Assembly: GCF_030373445.1 (NCBI RefSeq)
Contig: NZ_JAUCYU010000012.1
Span: forward strand, 122,505-186,504
Direction: 5' to 3'
Length of the DNA stretch: 64,000 nucleotides
Origin: Roseovarius sp.
Lineage (GTDB): Bacteria > Pseudomonadota > Alphaproteobacteria > Rhodobacterales > Rhodobacteraceae
Shown: positions 37,356 to 46,184 of the stretch, piece after piece
How the letters are laid out: each line of letters starts with the position of its first letter
Numbering within the stretch: the first letter of the stretch is position 1
Made by a program: the position numbers and the translations under genes
The notes under the pieces: model-generated
The model's database searches: none
What the model was told of the DNA's origin: nothing
What the model saw: only the letters and a program-made list of their open reading frames with translations

Positions 37356-37679
37356 ATGCCTGACACGACCCCGTACCGCAAGGCGCTGCTCGACCGGCTT
37401 GGAGAGCTCGACAGCCGCCTGCACCAGATCGAGGCCGAGCTTGACGAGCCCCATTCCAAGGATTGGGAGGAGAACGCCGTCGAGCGCGAGGGCGACGAGG
37501 TGCTCGAACGGCTGGGCCACAGCGGCGAGGCCGAGATCGCCCGCATCCGCGCCGCCCTGCAACGGCTGCGCGACGGCACCTATGGCGAATGCGTCCGCTG
37601 TGGCGAGGACATCGCGAAGGCCCGGCTGGATACGCTGCCCGATACGCCGCTCTGCCGCAACTGCGCGGCGGCGGCCTGA
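37356..37679 (+). CDS. TraR/DksA-family zinc finger protein
   Basis: A 107-residue protein with an N-terminal coiled coil (LLDRLGELDSRLHQIEAELD) and a C-terminal C4 zinc finger (GECVRCGEDIA ... PLCRNCAAA). The DxxDxA motif at the tip of the DksA coiled coil is replaced by KDWEENAVEREGDEV, so its effect on RNA polymerase may differ. Shorter than DksA (about 150 residues). The gene is divergent from the MBL gene. Confidence 0.85.
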   Translation: MPDTTPYRKALLDRLGELDSRLHQIEAELDEPHSKDWEENAVEREGDEVLERLGHSGEAEIARIRAALQRLRDGTYGECVRCGEDIAKARLDTLPDTPLCRNCAAAA

Positions 37680-37764
37680 TGTGCCGCCCGGCCGCGCGGC
37701 GATGGCGCGGGCGGGCGTTTGTGAACGGTGATCCCGGTACCAACCGCAACCTGGGAGGACGACC

Positions 37765-37974
37765 ATGACCAAGCTGACCGAAGACATGAACCGCTTGCAC
37801 GACCGCATCCTCGAGACCGATGAGGAGCACAGGCACCAGTTCCGGCCGAAGCTCACGGAATTGATCGAGCGGATGGAGGAGGCGGGCGAAAACGTGCCGG
37901 CCGGCATCCGCGACCTGCACGAGGAGCTGACCGCCGACGCCATCGAGGCACAGTTCGACAACATGCCCGTGTGA
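37765..37974 (+). CDS. Small helical protein of unknown function
   Basis: A 69-residue acidic, helix-rich protein (MTKLTEDMNRLHDRILETDE ... TADAIEAQFDNMPV). A ribosome site GGGAGGACG precedes the ATG. No family was recognised. It lies 85 bases after the DksA-like gene on the same strand. Codon use matches its neighbours, which supports a real gene. Confidence 0.6.
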   Translation: MTKLTEDMNRLHDRILETDEEHRHQFRPKLTELIERMEEAGENVPAGIRDLHEELTADAIEAQFDNMPV

Positions 37975-38045
37975 TCTGCGCACCGGTGCCGCGCAACGCT
38001 TGCCAGCACCTTGTTTGTCCGGTCTAATCGCGCGGAACGAACCGG

Positions 38046-40115
38046 GTGAAGGCGGGGGCAGGCGTGACGCAGCAGGTGCAGCAGCGGGTGCAGGACGGGG
38101 TCACCGTTCTCACGCTCGACCGCCCGCCGGGCAATGCGCTTGTTCCGGCGCTCAGGTCGGAACTGCGCGAGGTGCTGCGGGCCGCCCTGGCCGATCCGGC
38201 GATCCGCGCCGTGGTGCTGCACGGCGCCGGTAGCGGGTTCTGCGCCGGGGTCGATCTCAACGAATTCACCGCCGACGAAGACGGGCCACGGGTGCCGCTC
38301 AACGACCTGTTTGCCATGATCGAGGAGGCGCCGAAGCCGGTGGTCGCGGCGCTGCACGGCTCGGCGCTGGGCGCCGGGGTCGAGCTGGCCCTCGCCGCCC
38401 ATGCCCGCGTGGCGCAGCGCGGCACGCGCGTCTCGATGCCCGAGGTGACGCTCGGCCTGGTCCCCGGCGGCGGCGCGACCCAGCGGCTTCCCCGGCTGGT
38501 CGGCGCGCAGGCTTCGCTGGAACTGATGCTGTCGGGCCGCGCGGTGGAGGTGACGGATGCCCGCCTGGCCCGCGTCTTCGACCGGATCACCGAGGAAGAC
38601 CCGCTTGCCGCCGCGCAGGAGCTGGCCGCAAGCCTGGCGGACAGTGCCTCGTGGACCCGCACGCGCGACGTGACCCGGGGCCTTTCGGACCCGGCGGCGT
38701 TCCAGGCGGCAGTGGGCAATGTCGCCGCCCGGATGCGCGCGGGCGGCTCGGCCGAGGCCGATATCCTCGCCTGTGTCGAGGCGGCCCAGCTTCTGCCCTT
38801 CGACCAGGGGCTGATCTTCGAGCAGAGCCGCCACGAAGAACGCCTTGTGCTGCCCGAGTCGCGGGCGATCCGCCATGTCTTTACCGCCGAACGCCGCGCC
38901 GCAAGCCTGCCGAGAACCGCCGTGGGCGACGTGCCGGTGATCCGCACCGTGGCCCTGACCGGCACGGGGCCGAGGCTGGCGGGGCTGGCCGCGCTGTGCC
39001 TTTCCGCGGGCATGGACGTGCTGCTGCTGACCGCCACGCCCGACCAAGCCGCGGCGGTGCGGGACACCCTCGAGACGGCCCTGGCCGAGGCGGTCGAGGC
39101 CGGCCGCCTGGCGCCCGGGGTACGCGACGACCAGCTGTCGCGGCTCGTACCGCTGGAACGCCCCGAGGGGCTGGCCCGCGCCGACCTGGTGCTCGACACC
39201 GGCACGCCCGCCTTCGAGCGGCCGGTGGCCTTGCCCTCCAGCCTGATCTGGGGCCTGCTCGACGAGGCGACCGGGGCCGAGGGGCGCGCGCGCGAAGCGG
39301 GCGCCGCCGGCCGCCTGCTGCGCCTGCGCCTGCCGACCGGCGGCCCGGCCGTGCGGCTGGCCGAGGTGGCCGCCCCGCCCGAGGCGCCCCGTGCGCTGTC
39401 ATGGGCCGTGCACCGTGCCTTCTCGACCGCGTCCCGCTCGGTGCTGCTGTCGTCCGAGGCCACCGGTTTCCTGAGCGACGCGATGGGCGCGGCCCTGTTC
39501 GGGGCGGCGCTGACCCTGCTGGCGGGCGGGGTGCCCCCGGCGCAGGTCGAGGCGGCGGGGCGGACACTCGGCTTCGCGCGGGGTCCCCTGCGGCTGATCG
39601 ACGAGCTCGGCGCCGTTCCCACGTTGCGCCGTCTGCGCCGCACCTTCGAGGCGCGGCAGGTGCCCGAAGGCCCGCTGCGCCTGCTGTCGGACCGGCTTGC
39701 CGATCACGGGGGCGACACGGCGCGCGCATTGGCCTTCCATGGTCCCGCCGGGCAGACGCTTGCGCCCGATCCCGGCCTGGCCGACTGGCTGGCGGCATGG
39801 CGCGCCGAGCACCCGGATCATGCGCCCGGTTGGCCGGGGGTCGACCCGGCGCTTGCCATGCACGCCGCGATGGTCAACGAGGGCGCCCGCCTGATCGCCG
39901 CCCGTGCCCTGCAGCGCCGGTCGGACCCCGACCTGGTGATGATCCGCGGTTTCGGGATGGAGCGGACGAGCGGCGGCCCGCTGTTGCAGGCCGACCTGAA
40001 CGGCCTGCTGGCCCCGATGCGTGCGATGGCCGCCCTGCGCGGGGTCAACGCCGCCCTCTGGGCGCCGTCGCCGCTGCTCGACGACATGCTCAAGAACGGC
40101 GAACGGTTCTTCTGA
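38046..40115 (+). CDS. FadB-like enoyl-CoA hydratase with degenerate dehydrogenase half
   Basis: A 689-residue protein with the FadB/FadJ domain plan. The hydratase/isomerase domain is intact: GSGFCAGVDLNEF and the two glutamates, in GAGVELALAAHAR and SMPEVTLGLVPGGGATQRLP. The 3-hydroxyacyl-CoA dehydrogenase half is not: the NAD loop reads LTGTGPRLAGLAALCLSAG instead of GAGxMGxGIA, the catalytic HFFNPV block is LRLRLPTGGP without His, and the NRV block reads GFLSDAM. It may act only as a hydratase. Start could be GTG 38046 or GTG 38064. Confidence 0.8.
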   Translation: MKAGAGVTQQVQQRVQDGVTVLTLDRPPGNALVPALRSELREVLRAALADPAIRAVVLHGAGSGFCAGVDLNEFTADEDGPRVPLNDLFAMIEEAPKPVVAALHGSALGAGVELALAAHARVAQRGTRVSMPEVTLGLVPGGGATQRLPRLVGAQASLELMLSGRAVEVTDARLARVFDRITEEDPLAAAQELAASLADSASWTRTRDVTRGLSDPAAFQAAVGNVAARMRAGGSAEADILACVEAAQLLPFDQGLIFEQSRHEERLVLPESRAIRHVFTAERRAASLPRTAVGDVPVIRTVALTGTGPRLAGLAALCLSAGMDVLLLTATPDQAAAVRDTLETALAEAVEAGRLAPGVRDDQLSRLVPLERPEGLARADLVLDTGTPAFERPVALPSSLIWGLLDEATGAEGRAREAGAAGRLLRLRLPTGGPAVRLAEVAAPPEAPRALSWAVHRAFSTASRSVLLSSEATGFLSDAMGAALFGAALTLLAGGVPPAQVEAAGRTLGFARGPLRLIDELGAVPTLRRLRRTFEARQVPEGPLRLLSDRLADHGGDTARALAFHGPAGQTLAPDPGLADWLAAWRAEHPDHAPGWPGVDPALAMHAAMVNEGARLIAARALQRRSDPDLVMIRGFGMERTSGGPLLQADLNGLLAPMRAMAALRGVNAALWAPSPLLDDMLKNGERFF

Positions 40116-40124
40116 CGGGGGGCC

Positions 40125-40346
40125 TCAGCCCAGTGCGATGCCCAGCACCACCAGCATCAGCCCCATCACCGACAGGAGCAGCGCGCCGGTGTTGAGCGGC
40201 ACGACCTTCTGCAGCTCGGCGCGCAGCGCCTCTTCGCTCAGGCCGGCCTTGCGCGTCTTCCAGACCCGCACGATGCACCACACGAGCCCCGCGAGGCCCA
40301 CCAGAGAAACGCCGGTTCCCAGCCAGATCAGCACGTCCATCGGCAC
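40125..40346 (-). CDS. Small two-helix membrane protein
   Basis: A 73-residue protein with two membrane helices (VLIWLGTGVSLVGLAGLVWC and GALLLSVMGLMLVVLGIALG) joined by a basic loop (RVWKTRKAGLSEEAL). It ends nine bases from the FadB-like gene, convergently. No family recognised; the shape suggests a structural or assembly subunit. Confidence 0.65.
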   Translation of the reverse strand: MPMDVLIWLGTGVSLVGLAGLVWCIVRVWKTRKAGLSEEALRAELQKVVPLNTGALLLSVMGLMLVVLGIALG

Positions 40347-40490
40347 GCTCCTTTCGCGACTACTCCATGGGCATCCCGCCGCCTAGCGCACCGGCGCCCC
40401 GCGCGCAAGCCGCGAGGGCGCGTGGTTGGGCCTTGCAGGGGCATCGCGGCAGCTTTAGGAAAAGGGCCCGGCCCAATCGGAGAGGATGCC

Positions 40491-40751
40491 ATGACCGACG
40501 TGAATACCGATGCCAGCTATCGCGTGACCGCCGACGAGCTTCGCCAGTTCATCGAACGGTTCGAGCGGCTGGAGATCGAAAAGAAGGACCTTGCCGACCA
40601 GCAGAAAGAGGTGATGGCCGAGGCCAAGGCGCGGGGCTACGACACCAAGGTCATGCGCAAGGTGATCGCGCTGCGCAAGCGGGACAAGGACGACATCGCC
40701 GAGGAAGAGGCGGTTCTGGAGATGTACAAGGAAGCGCTTGGCATGGCCTGA
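40491..40751 (+). CDS. GapR-family DNA-binding protein (DUF2312)
   Basis: An 86-residue protein of the DUF2312 family. The signature is YRVTADELRQFIERFERLEI then KKDLADQQKEVMAEAKARGY and DTKVMRKVIALRKRDKDD. The Caulobacter homologue GapR encircles overtwisted DNA and helps topoisomerases. The ATG at 40491 is preferred over an upstream in-frame ATG because the extension is outside the family. Nearly universal in alphaproteobacteria. Confidence 0.95.
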   Translation: MTDVNTDASYRVTADELRQFIERFERLEIEKKDLADQQKEVMAEAKARGYDTKVMRKVIALRKRDKDDIAEEEAVLEMYKEALGMA

Positions 40752-40857
40752 GGCCGTGCGGGGCGATCCGGTCATTGAAAGGCGTGCCATTCCGCGTTTG
40801 AAACGCGGTCGAAGCCATGGCACTGTGAACGGGATTTCCCGAGAAAGGATTTGCCCC

Positions 40858-41211
40858 GTGCGACATGTTGCTGTTCGGCTTGCATTAACCGGTTTCATCG
40901 CGATTGCGGCAGGCCCTGCCCTGGCAAACTCGCTGTTGCGGCAGATCGAAAGCACGGGGCTGACGCAAGAGGATCTCAACATCATGGTCCGCGCCGGCGG
41001 AGAGCTTTATGCCAGCCGGGCGGCGCGGCCGGGTGAGGATACCATCTGGTCGAACCCGGCCACCGGCGCTTACGGGTCCGTCGAGATCACCTCGGTCTCG
41101 GGCAAATGCGTCGGGTTGAACTACAAGTTCCGGACCCGCCGGAACTCGCGCATCCAGACCGTCCAGACACGACGGTGCCTGAACGATGGCCGCTGGGTGC
41201 TTGCCTCCTAG
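40858..41211 (+). CDS. Secreted protein of unknown function
   Basis: From the GTG at 40858 (ribosome site GAGAAAGGA) the protein has 117 residues with a signal peptide cleaved after GPALA. The mature part has AAARPGEDTIWSNP-like and SVSGKCVGLNYKFRTRRNSR segments that resemble small surface-antigen proteins with SH3-like strands, and two Cys that could pair (GKCVGL, RRCLND). Function unknown. It is convergent with the beta-barrel gene at 41236. Confidence 0.65.
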   Translation: MRHVAVRLALTGFIAIAAGPALANSLLRQIESTGLTQEDLNIMVRAGGELYASRAARPGEDTIWSNPATGAYGSVEITSVSGKCVGLNYKFRTRRNSRIQTVQTRRCLNDGRWVLAS

Positions 41212-41235
41212 GGCAAGGCACCCAGCGGATAGCGC

Positions 41236-41997
41236 CTAGAAGCGGAAGGTCGCGCCGACGATCGGGCCGGTCATGCTACCCTCGAAATCGGCGCCGCCGT
41301 CGGTGTAGTCGATGTAGAGGTGGCGCCATCCGCCCGACAGGTAGAAATGTTCGCTGACCTTGTAGTTCGCGGTCACCGCCACCTGCCAGGTCACGTCGGA
41401 GCCGACGCCGAAGCCGCCGCCATCCACGTAGGCCAAGAGGGACCAGCGCGGAGAGAGCCGCGTGTTGGCTCGCAGGGCGACGACGGGATCGGTGAACCTG
41501 GCCTCGGGTGCGAAGCTGATACCGGCAAGCGGGACAGCGACGGAGCCGTCGATACTCCAGAACCGTGCCCCGCCGAGCAGGTCGAGCGTCGTATTCGGCC
41601 CGGCCTGGAAGCGCTTGCCGGCGGCAAGCGTGACCGACCGCATCTCCAGCTTGCCGGAGGCCGGGATGCCCGGGGGCACGCGGCCGCCTCGGGAGGAGGC
41701 GGAATAGGTAAGGTCGCCGAAGAAGACGAGATCGCCGCGGCGCGCAAGCGCGGTCATGAAGAAGGCGCCGTCCGAATCCTTCAGGACATCCGAGAAGGAC
41801 CTGTCGAAAGAGAGTCGCGGCGCGCCCGGGAAGGGCCTGAAATCGCCGGTGACACCGGCGCCCCAGCCGTAGAGCGTGACCTGGCCGGACCATTCCGACG
41901 ACCCGGCCTGCGCCGTGACGGGGGCCAGGGCGGTGATGGAAAGTAGGGCCGCGGCGGCAAGGGTGCGCAGGCGATGGCGTGGATTGAAGGGCATCAC
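41236..41997 (-). CDS. Outer-membrane beta-barrel protein
   Basis: A 253-residue exported protein, signal peptide to about residue 31 (LAAAALLSITALAPVTAQA). The rest alternates in amphipathic strands and ends in Phe (GPIVGATFRF), the usual outer-membrane targeting end. Strands such as FYLSGGWRHLYIDY and WQVAVTANYKV fit an 8- to 10-strand barrel. Its start overlaps the amidohydrolase stop (ATGA), so the two are co-expressed. Role in uptake of the hydrolase substrate is inferred. Confidence 0.8.
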   Translation of the reverse strand: MMPFNPRHRLRTLAAAALLSITALAPVTAQAGSSEWSGQVTLYGWGAGVTGDFRPFPGAPRLSFDRSFSDVLKDSDGAFFMTALARRGDLVFFGDLTYSASSRGGRVPPGIPASGKLEMRSVTLAAGKRFQAGPNTTLDLLGGARFWSIDGSVAVPLAGISFAPEARFTDPVVALRANTRLSPRWSLLAYVDGGGFGVGSDVTWQVAVTANYKVSEHFYLSGGWRHLYIDYTDGGADFEGSMTGPIVGATFRF

Positions 41998-43454
41998 AGC
42001 GTCTCCTTGAACACGCGCCCGCCCTTCATGACGAGGCGCAGTTTGCTTTCCGGGTCATCGAGGAAGTCGAGTTCGGTCTCCGGGTCGCCGTCCCAGACCA
42101 GGATATCCGCCAGCGCCCCCTCGGCGATGACCCCGAGCGCACCCGGGTAGGGCGCCCGTTCCCCCGACAGGGCCAGCAGCTCTCCCGCCGCGCCGGTTGC
42201 CATGCGGAGCGCCTCGAGCGGTGGCATGAACCGCGCCAGCTTGGCCAGCTGGCGCCCCTGCGATGCCGCGCCGCCGGGGTTGAGCAGCACGTCGGTGCCG
42301 AAGGCCATGTTGACGCCCTCGGCCCGGCCCGCCTCGAAGGCGCGCACCGTGCCCTGGGCGACCTCCTGCTGCTTGGCCTGGGCGGCCGGGTCGGAATACT
42401 GGTTCGCGTCCTCGTCGGCGAGGAAGGGCTGAATGCTCCACCACGCACCGGCCTCGGCCATCGCCCGGATCGCGGCGTCATCGGCAAGCTGCCCATGCTC
42501 GATCGAGCGCACGCCGGCCTCGAGACAGCGCAGGATGGCCTTGGGCGTATAGACATGCGCGCAGACATAGGTGCCCCAGTCGGCCGCGGCCTCGACCGCC
42601 GCTTTCATCTCGTCGAGCGTGTACTGCGTCGTATCCAGCGGATCGTAGGGCGAGGCCACGCCGCCGCCGGCCATGATCTTGATCTGGCTGGCCCCCTGCA
42701 TCAGCTGTTCGCGGGTCTTTCTCAGCACCTCGGTGCGTCCGTCGGCAATGGCGGCCACGCCGGCGGTTTCGGTGTAGTCGAGCGTGTCGCCCATGGTCTT
42801 GGGCAGGGTGTTCAGAAGGCGGAAATCGCCGTGGCCCGAGGTCTGCGACAGCATCGCGCCGGAGGGGAAGATGCGCGGGCCGGTCACGGCGCCCTGGTCG
42901 ACGGCCATTTTCAGGCCGAAGACCGGGCCGCCGGTGTCGCGCACGGTGGTGAACCCCCGCATCAGCGTTGCCCCGGCCTCGCGCCCGGCCATCAGGTGCA
43001 CCCAGCCGATATCCTGCGTCAGCGCCGCCAGCTTGCTGACGCCGACGAGGGTGGCGTGCCAGTGGCAGTCGATCAGCCCTGGCATCACCGCCCGTCCGCC
43101 GCAATCGATGACGTCGGCGTACTCGGGCCCCGACCCGGCCGCCGGCAGGCCGGTGATGCGCCCGCCCTCGACCAGGATGTCGCGGCCGGTCTGCATCGCC
43201 AGCGTCGTGCCGTCGAAGTACCGCAGGTTTGTCAGCAGCGTCGGCCGCCCCGGTGTCTGTGCGCGCAGGTCGGTCGGCGCAAGGCCGAAGCCTGCGAACA
43301 TGCCGACGACCGCGGCCATCCCGCCCAGCAGCCGCCGGCGCGTCAGGTCGGCTTCGATCCGGTCCATGGCCGCCTGTGTTTCGGGGGCGCCACACAGGCA
43401 GGGGTTGATCGGTTCAACTCCGGCTTCAATACTTTCACAGCAAGACAGGCACAT
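41994..43454 (-). CDS. Exported amidohydrolase with Cys-rich leader
   Basis: A 486-residue amidohydrolase-superfamily protein, imidazolonepropionase-like. The metal site starts GLIDCHWHATLVGVSK and has KIMAGGG (Lys), CAHVYTPKA, SIEHGQ and FGTDVLLNPGG (Asp). A twin-arginine signal LTRRRLLGGMAAVVGMFAGF starts only near residue 40, after a stretch with five cysteines at the very N-terminus. The ATG at 43454 has ACGGAG upstream. It shares an operon with the beta-barrel gene. Substrate may be a peptide-like or cyclic amide. Confidence 0.85.
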   Translation of the reverse strand: MCLSCCESIEAGVEPINPCLCGAPETQAAMDRIEADLTRRRLLGGMAAVVGMFAGFGLAPTDLRAQTPGRPTLLTNLRYFDGTTLAMQTGRDILVEGGRITGLPAAGSGPEYADVIDCGGRAVMPGLIDCHWHATLVGVSKLAALTQDIGWVHLMAGREAGATLMRGFTTVRDTGGPVFGLKMAVDQGAVTGPRIFPSGAMLSQTSGHGDFRLLNTLPKTMGDTLDYTETAGVAAIADGRTEVLRKTREQLMQGASQIKIMAGGGVASPYDPLDTTQYTLDEMKAAVEAAADWGTYVCAHVYTPKAILRCLEAGVRSIEHGQLADDAAIRAMAEAGAWWSIQPFLADEDANQYSDPAAQAKQQEVAQGTVRAFEAGRAEGVNMAFGTDVLLNPGGAASQGRQLAKLARFMPPLEALRMATGAAGELLALSGERAPYPGALGVIAEGALADILVWDGDPETELDFLDDPESKLRLVMKGGRVFKETL

Positions 43455-43657
43455 TTCAAAGAACTCCGTTTGAGAAAATGGGAAGAGATTCCTGCTTACC
43501 TCGCAACAACCATAGGATGTGTTCCTGTGATGATAGGCAAGGGGGGACGTGGGAACGCCACCGGGTTTCCCGGCCGCGAGGGCGCTTTCGCGCAAAGGCG
43601 TGGCGCGGAGACGACAGGCCGCGGCGTGGCGCACCAGGGCAAGGGAACGGTCGGGCC

Positions 43658-45334
43658 TCAATCAACGGCATCGGAACATCCTGCCTGAAAGCCCTTGTCG
43701 CAATGGGCCTTGAGCCGCGTGGTATCCGCCTGCGTCCAGCCTTGCGGGGCGGTCACCTCGGCCCAGGGGGCTATGTAATCCTGCGCGTAGTAGGCGTGGC
43801 CATGCCCGGGCGGCGACCCGAAGGACAACGCCATGTCCAGGGCAAGCTGGAACTGCGTCACCACCGGCACGAACACGAAATGGTCCGACATGTCCTCGGC
43901 CGGCGGGTCGCGCATCCAGGGCGGCGCACGCCAGAGGGAATAGGGATCGTAGAACACGACCGGGTCGCTGGAATACTGCAGGAAGGCGATGCGCATCCGG
44001 CCCCAGCCGGCCGTCGCCCGCGATGCATCGGCCGTGTGCGAGGCGTAGCGCACAAGCGAGCCGTCGCCGATTTGCGGCAGGACCCAGGGGCTGCCCGGCT
44101 CACGCTGGCGCTGCACGTAGTTCCAGAAGACCGATGGGAAGGGCGGGCCGGCCCAGAAGGCGCCGTCGATCGGGTCGTCCATCAGGCGGAAGAGGTTGGT
44201 CGCGTGCATGGATGACCACGCCCCGAGGCTCAGCCCGTGCACGTAGAGGCGCGGGCGGGCATCGGCGGGCAGCGTCTTCCAGTGGCCGTGCACGGCATCC
44301 TGCAATGCCGTCGCCTGCTCCAGCCCGGTTTCGGTCTCGAGGATCAGGGCCAGCGGGGACTGCAAGTAGGAATACTGCGCCGCGACCGTCGCGATATCGC
44401 CGTCATGCATGTATTCCACCGGGTCGTGCGCGCCGGGATCCATCCAGCCGGTGCCTGTCGGGCTGGCCACGATCAGTACGGCGCGCTCGAAGGCGCCTTG
44501 CCGCTTGAGCTCGGCCAGGGCCAGTTCCGCCCGCGCCCGCGGCGTCTCGCCGTTGGCGCGACCCACGTAGACGCGGATCGGGTCCATCGCCGGGCGGCCG
44601 GTGAAGGCCGAGATGGCGGCGGCATCGGGGCCCGAGGTGATGAAGTCGCGCCCCGGTTCGCCGATGGCGGCCCAATCGACAAGCGACCCGGCGCTTCCGG
44701 TCATCCGGGGGTCGGATGGCGGTGGCGGGGCATTGTCGAAAAGCGCCTGCGCCGTCTCGTAGCTTTCGTCGAGGGCGGCAACGACACGGTCGAATATCCC
44801 GTCGCGCGTGACCAGGAAGAGGAGGGCGGCCACGGTGACAAGCCCGAGCACGTTGGCCCGTCGCGGCGGCATGACACGGTAGAACCGGGCCCGGACCAGC
44901 CGGAAGAGCGCCGCGACGAGACGCCCCAGGGCAAAGGCCGCGGCGAACACCACCAGCGCGAAGAAGAGGATCTGCCACAGGTTCAGCGCATCCGCGGGCG
45001 TCATGCCCATCTTCTCGCGCAGGTCGTTCTGCCAGGTCAGGCTGGAGCCCAGCACCCACAGGAAGACCGCCGCCGTGACGGTTGCGGCAATCCATGTCAG
45101 CAGGCGCGCGGGCCGCCCGGCGAGGCGGGGCATGTCGGCCGCGCGCCACAGAAGGCCGACGATCTGGCCGGCCAGGTAGCCAAGCGCCGTGACGAGACCG
45201 CCGAGGATGCCCTGCACCACCGGGCCGCGCGGTATCAGGGAGGGTGTCAGCGACGCGGCAAAGAAAAGCAGGCCGAGCAGCAGGCAAGGGACCGAGAACG
45301 GCCCGATCACCCTCGCCACGGCCGCCGCGATCAT
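43658..45334 (-). CDS. Membrane alpha/beta-hydrolase (Abhydrolase_9 type)
   Basis: A 558-residue protein: the first 180 residues hold five or six membrane helices (SVPCLLLGLLFFAASLTPSL, ILGGLVTALGYLAGQIVGLL and others), followed by a periplasmic alpha/beta-hydrolase. The nucleophile elbow is YVHGLSLGAWSS and the domain has PIRVYVGRANGETPRARAEL and GAFWAGPPFPSVFWN. The two-part plan fits the Abhydrolase_9_N plus Abhydrolase_9 families of unknown substrate. No operon partner overlaps it. Confidence 0.85.
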   Translation of the reverse strand: MIAAAVARVIGPFSVPCLLLGLLFFAASLTPSLIPRGPVVQGILGGLVTALGYLAGQIVGLLWRAADMPRLAGRPARLLTWIAATVTAAVFLWVLGSSLTWQNDLREKMGMTPADALNLWQILFFALVVFAAAFALGRLVAALFRLVRARFYRVMPPRRANVLGLVTVAALLFLVTRDGIFDRVVAALDESYETAQALFDNAPPPPSDPRMTGSAGSLVDWAAIGEPGRDFITSGPDAAAISAFTGRPAMDPIRVYVGRANGETPRARAELALAELKRQGAFERAVLIVASPTGTGWMDPGAHDPVEYMHDGDIATVAAQYSYLQSPLALILETETGLEQATALQDAVHGHWKTLPADARPRLYVHGLSLGAWSSMHATNLFRLMDDPIDGAFWAGPPFPSVFWNYVQRQREPGSPWVLPQIGDGSLVRYASHTADASRATAGWGRMRIAFLQYSSDPVVFYDPYSLWRAPPWMRDPPAEDMSDHFVFVPVVTQFQLALDMALSFGSPPGHGHAYYAQDYIAPWAEVTAPQGWTQADTTRLKAHCDKGFQAGCSDAVD

Positions 45335-45395
45335 CCGCGCCGCCCTTTCGGTTCGGGCCCCTGGCCGCCCGCCGGGATTCCTGCGTGCCGCCCTG

Positions 45396-46184
45396 TCACC
45401 GGATCAGCTTTCCGAATGTCAGCTTGCAGGCCGTGACCGGCGCATAGACCTTCTGGAAGTAGACCGGCTTCCCGTCCGGGTTCTGGGTTCTCGCCGTGAT
45501 CTCGTACCAGCCGACCGACTTGAATTCCGGGGCGACGTCAAAGGGGATGTCCGCCGCAGTCACGACCAGCACGTCCTGCTTCACATGCGTGGTCTCGACG
45601 CCGAACTCCTCTTTCAGGAAGGCGCGTATGTTCACCACGGTCAGGCTTCCCGAGGTTCTTTCCAGCAGGCCGGGCGCCGTCTTCGGGTGCAGGTACATGC
45701 GCGCGTAGGAAGACAGGCCCTCGCTCATCTGGAGCTCGCGGTCGATCCGGAGATAGGTCGCACTGCGCCCCAAAAACCCGGACCATTCGCCCTGGTCCGG
45801 CGTTTCGCTGATCTGCACGTTCGCCGCCAGCACCTTCAGGCTTTCCTGCGTGCTGACCGACTGGAACCTGAAATGCCAGACCTGGTCGCCGATGGACCGG
45901 TTGTTCTTCACCGAGGTGCCCGACCCCCGCTTGCGCTCGATCAGGTCCATCTGGGTGAGTTGCTGCAAGGCGGCCTGCACGGTGCCCAGGCTGACGCCGC
46001 ACAGGTCCACGAGCTCGCGCTCGGTGGGCAGGGGGTCGCCGGGCCTCGCGGCGCCGGACCGGATCGCCTCGATCACCGCCAGGCGGACCGCCGAGCGTTT
46101 CTTGCACGAGGGATCCTCGAGGTATTTCCGGGCCGAGTCGCTGATCAGCTTTCTCGCGTCCTGTTCCATTCCAGTATCTTTCAT
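45396..46184 (-). CDS. GntR-family regulator of the Tct operon
   Basis: A 262-residue regulator with a GntR winged helix (SAVRLAVIEAIRSGAARPGD then LPTERELVDLCGVSLGTVQA) and a UTRA-like C-terminal ligand domain (from about residue 110). The ATG at 46184 overlaps the tctA stop as ATGA, so it is co-translated with the transporter. It probably responds to the transported acid or its product. An inverted repeat in the tctC promoter (49141-49155) is a candidate site. Confidence 0.85.
   Translation of the reverse strand: MKDTGMEQDARKLISDSARKYLEDPSCKKRSAVRLAVIEAIRSGAARPGDPLPTERELVDLCGVSLGTVQAALQQLTQMDLIERKRGSGTSVKNNRSIGDQVWHFRFQSVSTQESLKVLAANVQISETPDQGEWSGFLGRSATYLRIDRELQMSEGLSSYARMYLHPKTAPGLLERTSGSLTVVNIRAFLKEEFGVETTHVKQDVLVVTAADIPFDVAPEFKSVGWYEITARTQNPDGKPVYFQKVYAPVTACKLTFGKLIR

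Noticed and set aside
43455..43661. A 69-residue extension of the amidohydrolase.
   Set aside because: The extension lacks family features and the ATG at 43454 has a ribosome-binding site.
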